DNA from: Endomicrobiaceae bacterium
Lineage (GTDB): Bacteria > Elusimicrobiota > Endomicrobiia > Endomicrobiales > Endomicrobiaceae
Assembly: GCA_028690485.1 (NCBI GenBank)
Contig: JAQVBD010000010.1
Location: 1-43,436, forward strand
Direction of reading: 5' to 3'
DNA length: 43,436 nt
This document shows, piece by piece, positions 33,883 through 43,436 of the stretch. The translations under genes and the position numbers were made by a program. The notes under the pieces were generated by a model, which saw only the letters and a list, made by a program, of their open reading frames with translations, was not told where the DNA came from and did no database searches. The stretch's first letter is position 1, and every line of letters begins with the position of its first letter.

Positions 33883-35001
33883 ATGAGAGTAATATGTGCA
33901 AAAGATGAATTATTAAGAGGTATGCAAATTATTCAGCCAGTGATAGCATCAAAAATAACACTTCCTGTACTTTCTAATTTTTTATTTGAAACAGATGGAC
34001 AAAGAATAAAATTGTCAGCAACAGATTTAGAAATAGGAGTTACTTGTTATATAAAAGGTGAAATACAAAAAGAAGGCGGAATAACAATACCTGCAAAAAG
34101 ATTTGCCGATATTATAAAAGAACTTCCTAATGGTGATGTAGAAATTAAAGCCGATGAAACAAATCAAATAAATATAAAATCCCAAAAATCAAAATTTATT
34201 TTGATGGGAATAGAAAAAAAAGAATATCCGGCTTTACCTGATTTCCCAAACGAAAATGTTTTTTTATTGAAAAAAGAAGTATTAAATTCAATGTTGAAAA
34301 AAACAATATTTGCAGTTTCTAAAGACACTCAAAGATATGTTTTAAATGGAGTTTATTTAATTACAGAAGAAGGTTCTGTAAAAGCAGTTTCTACCGACGG
34401 GAGAAGATTAGCATATATTTGTGTAGAAGGAATTGAAAATAAAGTAACAAGTAAAGCTATTATACCAACAAAAGCAGTAACAGATATTTTAAGACTTATA
34501 GCAGCAAATGAAAAAGTAGAAGAAGTTAAAATAGGATTAACAGATAATTTGGTATCAGTAGAAATTGGAGATATTAGTTTCCAGTCAAAACTTATAGAGG
34601 GTGTTTTCCCAAATTATGAACAAGTTATACCTAAAAAAACAATATCAAAAATTAAATTAAATGTTTCAAATACAATGTCAGCTGTAAAACAAATGGCTCT
34701 TTTAACAGGAGACAGATTGTCGGCAGATAGATCTTCTTCAGTAAAATTTAGTTTTGAAAAAAACAAAATGATAATTTCAGCAAATACAGTAGGTCTTGGT
34801 TCAGGTGAAGCTGAAGTTGAAATAGATTATGCTAATGAATTATTTGATATTAATTTTAATCCAAATTATATTAAAGATATTTTACAAAATATAGACGATG
34901 AAAATGTAGTTTTTGCTTATACTACATCTCAAAATCCTATAATTTTAACACCGGAAAAAGATAATAATTATATTTGTGTAGTTATGCCTATGAGATCATA
35001 A
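33883..35001 (+). CDS. dnaN: DNA polymerase III sliding clamp, beta subunit
   Basis: A 372-residue clamp that tethers polymerase to DNA. It begins MRVICAKDELLRGMQIIQPV, contains VSTDGRRLAY near residue 172 and ends in VVMPMRS, the conserved clamp C-terminus. Three similar domains fit the length. The ribosome site GGAGGAAGTAATAA is among the strongest here and nearly identical to that of etfB. The DUF721 gene follows after four bases. Confidence 0.98.
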   Translation: MRVICAKDELLRGMQIIQPVIASKITLPVLSNFLFETDGQRIKLSATDLEIGVTCYIKGEIQKEGGITIPAKRFADIIKELPNGDVEIKADETNQINIKSQKSKFILMGIEKKEYPALPDFPNENVFLLKKEVLNSMLKKTIFAVSKDTQRYVLNGVYLITEEGSVKAVSTDGRRLAYICVEGIENKVTSKAIIPTKAVTDILRLIAANEKVEEVKIGLTDNLVSVEIGDISFQSKLIEGVFPNYEQVIPKKTISKIKLNVSNTMSAVKQMALLTGDRLSADRSSSVKFSFEKNKMIISANTVGLGSGEAEVEIDYANELFDINFNPNYIKDILQNIDDENVVFAYTTSQNPIILTPEKDNNYICVVMPMRS

Positions 35002-35005
35002 AAAA

Positions 35006-37754
<2,749 letters not shown>

Positions 37755-37771
37755 TGTAGTAAAGGCTCAAG

Positions 37772-39400
37772 ATGCAGATATGTTGTATATATATAAGAAA
37801 TAATATACATAGTTCATCAGAGTTAGCTCATTATGATCTTCGATATGACATAATGCCGTTAGGCATATCTTATATATCAAGTTCTTTGAAACAAGCAGGT
37901 CATACAACTGAAATGTTGTTTTGTGTACCGAACAATTGTAATGAAACAATTTTACGGTTTATTACAAAAAAGCCGCAAGTATTTGCTGTATCAGTAATAT
38001 CAGAAAGTGATTTTGAGTTAGCACAGAATCTTTTTCAATTATTAAAAGAACATTTTCCTGATGCTAAAATATTTGTTGGAGGGTCGTACCCGACTTTAGT
38101 TCCGGATTTGGTATTTGAAGATAATAATATAGATGTTTTATGTATAGGTGACGGAGAAAAAGCAAGTGTTGAATATATAAAACAGTTAGAGTTAAATACA
38201 TTTACTAAAACAGATAATTTATGGATAAGAAATAATAAAGAAACTATTAAATGTGATAAAAGTGTATTTACAGAAAATTTAGATGATCTTGTATATCCGG
38301 ACAGATTTGGTTGGGACCGTTGGGTAGTTTATTCAGAACAGCATAAAATATCTCTAGAAAGAGGATGCAAATATCAATGCACTTATTGTGCTAATCATGC
38401 TCTTTCTCAAACATCAACAGGTCATTATGTCAGATATAGAGATATTAATGGAATTATAAAAGAAATAGAGGATATTCAACAACATTATAATAATGTTAAA
38501 TCGATATATTTTGATGCAGAAAATGCTTTGTCAGATCTTGAATATTTTCGTAAGCTTTGTGAAGCATTAATAAAATACAACGATCAATCGGTAACGAAAT
38601 TAAATTTTTCATTAAAACTTAACTTTACACCTAATTTATTGCAAGATTTAAATATTATTGGATTAATAAAAAAAGCTAATATAAATTGGATACATTTTGG
38701 ATTAGAATCAGGATCTTTTGACATAAGAAAAAATTTTCAAAGGCCATATTATACAAATGAACAAATAATACAGTTTTGTAATCTGATGCACGATTATAAA
38801 ATTAAAATTTTAATACATGTAATGTATTGTTTCCCATTTGAAACAAGAAAGACATATAAAGAAACAATAGTATGTTTAAAACAATGTAAAGCAGATATAA
38901 TTTCGTTGTCATGGTTAACTCCAATTAAGAACACAAAATTATATGAGCAGTTACAAAATATAAAACAAAAAAAAGTAACAATAATTGATAAATACCAATT
39001 TTTGACATTTAGATGGCGGGTATATAAAACATATAAACTTTACAAGCAGGCAATATTTTTATCAATAGAACCTTTGCGTTATTTTGATAAGATAATTAAT
39101 TTATATAAAGTTGTAAAAGAATATAACCATAAAAAAAATGAAGAATATAAACAAAAAGCAAAAATTGAGTTTGATAAAAGCAATTTTAAAAAAGCAGTAA
39201 AATATTTTAACAAAATAGATATTTTAGACAATGAAGGGTGGATATACGGAGACAGAGCAATAGCACAAATGAAAGTAGGCAATTATAAATCGGCATTAAA
39301 AGATTTTGACAAAGCATTACAATTTGAGTCTAAAGAAATATATAAACAAAAAAAAGAAGAATGTTTAAACAAGATACAAAAAATAAAAAAGGCGAGTTAA
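37772..39400 (+). CDS. B12-binding-domain radical SAM protein with C-terminal TPR repeats
   Basis: A 542-residue protein inserted between gyrB and gyrA. The first 140 residues form a cobalamin-type Rossmann domain (MPLGISYISSSLKQAGH, IFVGGSYPTLVP, VLCIGDGEK). The radical SAM cluster ligands are C199, C203 and C206 in LERGCKYQCTYC, and HFGLESGSFDI follows. Residues about 445-540 form roughly two TPR-like helices pairs (FKKAVKYFNKI, YKSALKDFDKAL), probably for protein contacts. It lies 17 bases after gyrB and 24 before gyrA, so it is almost certainly co-transcribed. Substrate unknown. Confidence 0.88.
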   Translation: MQICCIYIRNNIHSSSELAHYDLRYDIMPLGISYISSSLKQAGHTTEMLFCVPNNCNETILRFITKKPQVFAVSVISESDFELAQNLFQLLKEHFPDAKIFVGGSYPTLVPDLVFEDNNIDVLCIGDGEKASVEYIKQLELNTFTKTDNLWIRNNKETIKCDKSVFTENLDDLVYPDRFGWDRWVVYSEQHKISLERGCKYQCTYCANHALSQTSTGHYVRYRDINGIIKEIEDIQQHYNNVKSIYFDAENALSDLEYFRKLCEALIKYNDQSVTKLNFSLKLNFTPNLLQDLNIIGLIKKANINWIHFGLESGSFDIRKNFQRPYYTNEQIIQFCNLMHDYKIKILIHVMYCFPFETRKTYKETIVCLKQCKADIISLSWLTPIKNTKLYEQLQNIKQKKVTIIDKYQFLTFRWRVYKTYKLYKQAIFLSIEPLRYFDKIINLYKVVKEYNHKKNEEYKQKAKIEFDKSNFKKAVKYFNKIDILDNEGWIYGDRAIAQMKVGNYKSALKDFDKALQFESKEIYKQKKEECLNKIQKIKKAS

Positions 39401-39424
39401 AAATTACTATATTAAGAGGTTAAC

Positions 39425-41941
39425 ATGGAAGAAGACAAAAATAAACCAATAGAGACACCGGAAGTAATGGCAAATCCTAATATTCTTTCGCGCAATATTG
39501 AAGATGAAATGAAAACATCTTACATAGATTATGCTATGAGTGTTATAGTAGGCAGAGCATTACCTGATGTAAGAGATGGTTTAAAACCGGTTCATAGAAG
39601 AATTTTATATGCAATGAAAGAAATGGGGTTAAGACATAATACAGCATATAAAAAATCTGCCAGAGTTGTTGGGGATGTTCTTGGTAAATATCATCCTCAT
39701 GGCGATACCGCAGTATATGAATCAATGGTTAGAATGGTGCAAGAATTTTCTTTAAGATATCCTTTGGTTGACGGTCAAGGGAACTTCGGAAGTATTGACG
39801 GAGATTCAGCTGCAGCAATGAGATATACAGAAGCCAGAATGGCTGGTATTGCTGACGAAATGTTAGCTGATCTTGATAAAGATACTGTTGATTTTACTCC
39901 AAATTATGACGGTTCTCTAGAAGAACCTGTTATTTTGCCATCAAAGTTACCGGGTCTTTTAATCAATGGTTCTTCAGGTATTGCTGTTGGTATGGCAACA
40001 AATATGCCAACACATAATATCACGGAAATTATAGACGGAACGATTGCATATATTGATGACCCTGAAATAGAATTTTCAGAATTGAATAAAATTATTAAAG
40101 GTCCGGATTTTCCTACTGCCGGTATTATTTTAGGTAAAGGTGGAATTAAACAATATTTAGAAACAGGCAGAGGCTCTATAAAAATAAGAGCTAAAACAGA
40201 AATTGAAGAATTCAAAAGCGGTAGAGAAGCTATTATTGTTAATGAGTTGCCATACCAAGTTAATAAATCAAATTTAATTTTGGCAATAGCTGATCTTGTC
40301 AAAGATAAAAAATTAGAAGGTATTTCAGATTTAAGAGATGAATCAGATAGAGACGGTATTAGAATAGTTATAGAAATAAAAAGAGATGCTAATGCCCAGG
40401 TAGTATTAAATCAATTATACAAACATACACAATTACAATCTTCTTTTGGTGTTATTATGTTAGCTTTGGTTAATAATAAGCCAAAGGTATTAAATATAAA
40501 AGAGATGTTGTTCCATTTTATAGAACACAGAAAAGTTGTAGTTGTAAGAAGAACAAAATTTGAATTAGCAAAAGCAGAAGCAAGAGCACATATTTTAGAA
40601 GGGTTGAAAATAGCAATTGATAATTTAGATGCAATAGTTAAAACAATTAAACAGTCTGCAGATGCAGATACTGCCAGATTAAGCTTAATAGAAAAATTCA
40701 GGTTGTCAAAGATTCAAGCACAAGCAATTTTAGATATGAAATTGCAACAATTGACGGGACTTGAAAGACAGAAAATAGACGATGAATATATTGAACTTAT
40801 TAAAACTATTGAAAAATTCAAATCTATTCTTGCTGATCCTAAAAAAATTCTAAGTATTATTAAAGATGAATTAGCATATTTAAGAGAAAAATATGGTGAT
40901 GCCAGAAGAACAAAAATTGTAGTAGCAGAAGCCGATTTTAATATTGAAGATTTAATTCAAGAAGAAGAAGTCGCTGTTACAATGTCACATACCGGATATG
41001 TTAAGAGAATTCCGGTTGATACATACAAGATACAAGGCAGAGGCGGAAGAGGTGTTGCAGGTATGAGTACAAAGGAAGAAGATTTTGTTGAACAACTCTT
41101 TGTAACTTCATCACATGCATATATGTTATTCTTTACAACAAGAGGAAGATTATACTGGACAAGAGTATATGAAATTCCGGAAGGTACAAGAATATCTAAA
41201 GGTAAAGCAATTGTAAATCTTTTACAACTTTCCAGTTCAGAAGAAAAGATTACAGCAGCCATACCAATAAGATCTTTCAATCCAAAAGATATAAAAGATG
41301 AACATTTATTAATGTGTACCAGAAAAGGAACAATAAAAAAAATAGCACTGTCTGAATTTATAAATCCTAGAAAGGGCGGAATTATAGCTATAAAATTAGA
41401 TGATGGCGATGTTTTAATAGAAGTAAAAAGAATAGAAAATAATCCGGAAGTTGTCATTGCTACAAAACAAGGTATAGGTATCAGGTTCAAAGAACAAGAT
41501 GTCAGATCTATAGGAAGAGCAGGTATCGGTGTTAGAGGTATAACTCTAAATAAAGAAGATGAAGTTATCGGTATGGAAGTTTTATCTCCGGCAGATGTCT
41601 TCCTGTCTGTATCTGAAAATGGTTACGGAAAGAGAACAGAAGTAGGAAAATACCGTTTGCAAAAAAGAGGCGGGAAAGGCGTAATCAATATGCAAACGAC
41701 AGACAGAAATGGTTCAATAGTAAATATTAAAAAAGCAAACGACGGACAGATAATGATAATAACAGAACATGGAATTACTATTAGGTCAAAAGTTGAAAAT
41801 ATTTCTGTTATAGGAAGAAATGTTCAGGGAGTAAGACTTGTAAGACTTGAAGCCGGAGACAAAGTTGCAGCGATTGCTCATGTTATAAAAGGCGAAGAAG
41901 ACGATTCAGCAGTAGAACCAATAGAAACTATTGAAGAATAA
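39425..41941 (+). CDS. gyrA: DNA gyrase subunit A
   Basis: An 838-residue breakage-reunion subunit. The catalytic tyrosine is Y134 in [10 protein letters not shown]. The quinolone-determining region reads [11 protein letters not shown], so Thr (T95) and Glu (E99) stand at the E. coli Ser83 and Asp87 positions; both occur naturally in other bacteria. The C-terminal beta-pinwheel contains the GyrA box in QGRGGRG (near residue 538). An AGAGG site precedes the ATG, and a strong terminator follows. Confidence 0.98.
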   Translation: MEEDKNKPIETPEVMANPNILSRNIEDEMKTSYIDYAMSVIVGRALPDVRDGLKPVHRRILYAMKEMGLRHNTAYKKSARVVGDVLGKYHPHGDTAVYESMVRMVQEFSLRYPLVDGQGNFGSIDGDSAAAMRYTEARMAGIADEMLADLDKDTVDFTPNYDGSLEEPVILPSKLPGLLINGSSGIAVGMATNMPTHNITEIIDGTIAYIDDPEIEFSELNKIIKGPDFPTAGIILGKGGIKQYLETGRGSIKIRAKTEIEEFKSGREAIIVNELPYQVNKSNLILAIADLVKDKKLEGISDLRDESDRDGIRIVIEIKRDANAQVVLNQLYKHTQLQSSFGVIMLALVNNKPKVLNIKEMLFHFIEHRKVVVVRRTKFELAKAEARAHILEGLKIAIDNLDAIVKTIKQSADADTARLSLIEKFRLSKIQAQAILDMKLQQLTGLERQKIDDEYIELIKTIEKFKSILADPKKILSIIKDELAYLREKYGDARRTKIVVAEADFNIEDLIQEEEVAVTMSHTGYVKRIPVDTYKIQGRGGRGVAGMSTKEEDFVEQLFVTSSHAYMLFFTTRGRLYWTRVYEIPEGTRISKGKAIVNLLQLSSSEEKITAAIPIRSFNPKDIKDEHLLMCTRKGTIKKIALSEFINPRKGGIIAIKLDDGDVLIEVKRIENNPEVVIATKQGIGIRFKEQDVRSIGRAGIGVRGITLNKEDEVIGMEVLSPADVFLSVSENGYGKRTEVGKYRLQKRGGKGVINMQTTDRNGSIVNIKKANDGQIMIITEHGITIRSKVENISVIGRNVQGVRLVRLEAGDKVAAIAHVIKGEEDDSAVEPIETIEE

Positions 41942-41964
41942 TAAGTAATAGCTTAATAAACAGA

Positions 41965-42007
41965 AGAGAAGATAATAATTGATATGATTATTATCTTCTC
42001 TTTTTTT
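41965..42007 (+). terminator. Strong intrinsic terminator after gyrA
   Basis: AGAGAAGATAATAAT (41965-41979) and ATTATTATCTTCTCT (41987-42001) form a perfect 15-bp stem with a seven-base loop, followed by a run of seven T residues. It closes the dnaN-gyrA transcription region. Confidence 0.93.
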
Positions 42008-42056
42008 ATTGATAATTAATATTTTACAAACTTTTAACAAAATATTAACAATATGT

Positions 42057-42065
42057 TGCTATATT
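42057..42065 (+). promoter_or_regulatory. Possible extended -10 promoter for the last gene
   Basis: TGCTATATT is an extended -10 element 40 bases upstream of the ATG at 42105. TTAACA repeats lie upstream but not at ideal distance. Moderately plausible because a terminator separates this gene from gyrA. Confidence 0.35.
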
Positions 42066-42104
42066 ATATTTGTAAATATACTAAGGAACTTTTATGAGAC
42101 GATA

Positions 42105-43436
42105 ATGAAACTAATATCATTGATTACATTAATTTGTTTTATGGTTACAAATGTTATTGGCGATATTTATGCCAATATTACATATTCATCCCTAACATAT
42201 AATGAATCATTTGATATTGAGAATATTATCAATAAAAATAATTTATCAATAAAATACGGACAAATAGAAGAAGCAATATATAAGCCAAACACTCCTTTGG
42301 TAGTAATAATTAATGATTTACATCAAGATCCAATTATTCAATCAAACATAGAACAAATAATAAACTTTTTAAAACAAAATTCAAATCTAGATAAATTAAT
42401 AGTTGAAGGTGCACCAAATAAACAGATTAAAACAGATTTGTTTTTGTCTATTCCGGAACAACAAAGGACCGCTATTGCTGATAAGATGTTAAACAAAGGA
42501 AGACTATCCGGCGCTGAAACATTCGGTATCAAAAATAATTTTAATAATTTATTCGGATTAGAACAATGGGATATATACAGTGCTAATTTGCAGCGGGCAA
42601 AAGATTTAAAATATAGATATACACAAGACATTAATATTATAAAAAAATCATTTATCAAACATAGGATTTCATTTCCAAAAGGCAATCTTTTCCCGGTATT
42701 GACTCATGAAAATTCTTTAAATGCAAGACTTATAAAAATTGGTGAATTTTGTAAAAAAAATAAAATAGATTTAAGTATTTATCCGGATTTAGATAATTTT
42801 ATTTATATGCAAACATACCGTAATATTAACAGTGTTAATGATGATTTTAGTAATTTTCTCAACGATATTAAAAAACAAATACCATACAATATCTATTCGT
42901 ATATTACTAGTTTGTTAAAACAATCAAATAATATGTCTACTAATCTGGCTTTGTTATTTGAAATAGCTAAATTATATTGTCCGCAGATATTAATAAAGTA
43001 TGAAAATTTAATTACATACTTTAAGCATATAGAAATGAAAGTATCCATCAGGTCATATTTATTATTAAAACAATTAGATCTGGCAGAAAATATAATCTTG
43101 GACAAATATGCTGATTTTACAGAAAAAGATTTATCTGAAATAGATAGATTTATATATTTGCTTTCAGAATATACAAATTTATCATTGACATATAATCAAT
43201 ATCAGTACTTACAAGAAAAGAAACAATATCTGTATCAAATTTCTTTTAAGTATTTAGATATGAACTCTATGGGAATTATTAATAATATTTTAAATGATAA
43301 TCAATTAAATGAATTTTATTCAATCAATACAGCAAGAAATGATGTTTTTTTTAATAATATACAACAACTATTAAATCTTCAAACTAGTCAAATGTCAACC
43401 ATCCATAATAAAATGGAAGATACAGAATTAATTTTG
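42105..43436 (+). CDS. Exported protein of unknown function, N-terminal 444 residues (cut by window edge)
   Basis: An open frame of 444 codons runs to the window end without a stop. Residues 1-23 (MKLISLITLICFMVTNVIG...) form a signal peptide or anchor. Near residue 66, VVIINDLHQDP and then LIVEGAP about 30 residues on recall a group of exported proteins whose N-terminal domain has a His in an I-x-D-x-H motif and a VEGA motif, somewhat like TraB/ChaN folds. I recall such proteins in Elusimicrobiota and Omnitrophota, but cannot check. The rest is Asn/Ile-rich and helical with no recognised domain. The start overlaps the stop of a three-codon frame. Confidence 0.75.
   Translation, partial: MKLISLITLICFMVTNVIGDIYANITYSSLTYNESFDIENIINKNNLSIKYGQIEEAIYKPNTPLVVIINDLHQDPIIQSNIEQIINFLKQNSNLDKLIVEGAPNKQIKTDLFLSIPEQQRTAIADKMLNKGRLSGAETFGIKNNFNNLFGLEQWDIYSANLQRAKDLKYRYTQDINIIKKSFIKHRISFPKGNLFPVLTHENSLNARLIKIGEFCKKNKIDLSIYPDLDNFIYMQTYRNINSVNDDFSNFLNDIKKQIPYNIYSYITSLLKQSNNMSTNLALLFEIAKLYCPQILIKYENLITYFKHIEMKVSIRSYLLLKQLDLAENIILDKYADFTEKDLSEIDRFIYLLSEYTNLSLTYNQYQYLQEKKQYLYQISFKYLDMNSMGIINNILNDNQLNEFYSINTARNDVFFNNIQQLLNLQTSQMSTIHNKMEDTELIL

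Noticed and set aside
39707-39724. Thr and Glu at the quinolone-resistance positions of GyrA taken as acquired resistance
   Set aside because: Both residues occur naturally at these positions in other bacteria, so they do not indicate selection for resistance.
40957-41490. 177-codon frame antisense to gyrA
   Set aside because: It is a mirror of gyrA codon pattern with no recognisable protein features; the same holds for other antisense frames within fab, dnaA, gyrB and ior genes.

Overview
The window is a strongly AT-rich, densely coded bacterial chromosome segment close to the replication origin: dnaA, dnaN, gyrB, gyrA, parA, parB, two parS-like sites and several DnaA boxes lie within about 27 kb. 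The metabolism points to an anaerobic fermenter: an indolepyruvate:ferredoxin oxidoreductase with an aryl-CoA ligase, an acyl-CoA dehydrogenase next to etfB, many radical SAM and iron-sulfur proteins, and U32 proteins of the kind used for oxygen-independent hydroxylation. My best taxonomic guess is an Elusimicrobiota/Endomicrobia-like, possibly host-associated lineage. It rests on gene content, the low GC and a heavily decayed pseudogene; I cannot confirm it.

Layout. (1) 1-8801, minus strand: a fatty-acid and phospholipid precursor operon read from a textbook promoter at 8848-8820 (yceD, rpmF, plsX, fabH, fabD, fabG, acpP, fabF, rnc), followed by an acyl-CoA dehydrogenase, a 101-bp inverted repeat, a small membrane/coiled-coil protein and the start of etfB, cut by the window edge. 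(2) 8976-15178, plus strand: a family 2 glycosyltransferase, then iorA-iorB-paaK, a membrane protein, a double-ACT protein and a HAD phosphatase, closed by a hairpin terminator. (3) 15317-18890: a heavily decayed B12-binding radical SAM gene bracketed by two parS-like sites, then a hexapeptide-repeat acetyltransferase, parA and parB. (4) 18891-19196: an AT-rich spacer with a perfect DnaA box. (5) 19197-32098: a tightly packed run of twelve same-strand genes: a UbiV-like and UbiU-like U32 pair, a Pif1-like helicase, a glycosyltransferase, a B12-type radical SAM protein, a SPASM-type radical SAM protein, a second U32 pair in mirrored order, a NodU/CmcH-type carbamoyltransferase, an SxtJ-like membrane protein, a GT4 glycosyltransferase and an M23 lipoprotein. 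(6) 32099-41941: dnaA promoter and DnaA boxes, dnaA, dnaN, a DUF721 gene, gyrB, a radical SAM-TPR gene and gyrA, ending in a strong terminator. recF is absent from its usual place. (7) 42105 to the end: the first 444 codons of an exported protein of unknown function.

The most interesting part is region 5. Two separate UbiU/UbiV-like heterodimer candidates, each with the expected cysteine pattern, share one apparent transcription unit with two radical SAM enzymes, an O-carbamoyltransferase/SxtJ pair and two glycosyltransferases. I infer a system that makes or decorates a glycosylated, carbamoylated small molecule or surface glycan, with hydroxylation achieved without O2. The product is unknown. 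The second notable point is that both parS-like sites are intact while the gene between them is riddled with frame changes and stops.
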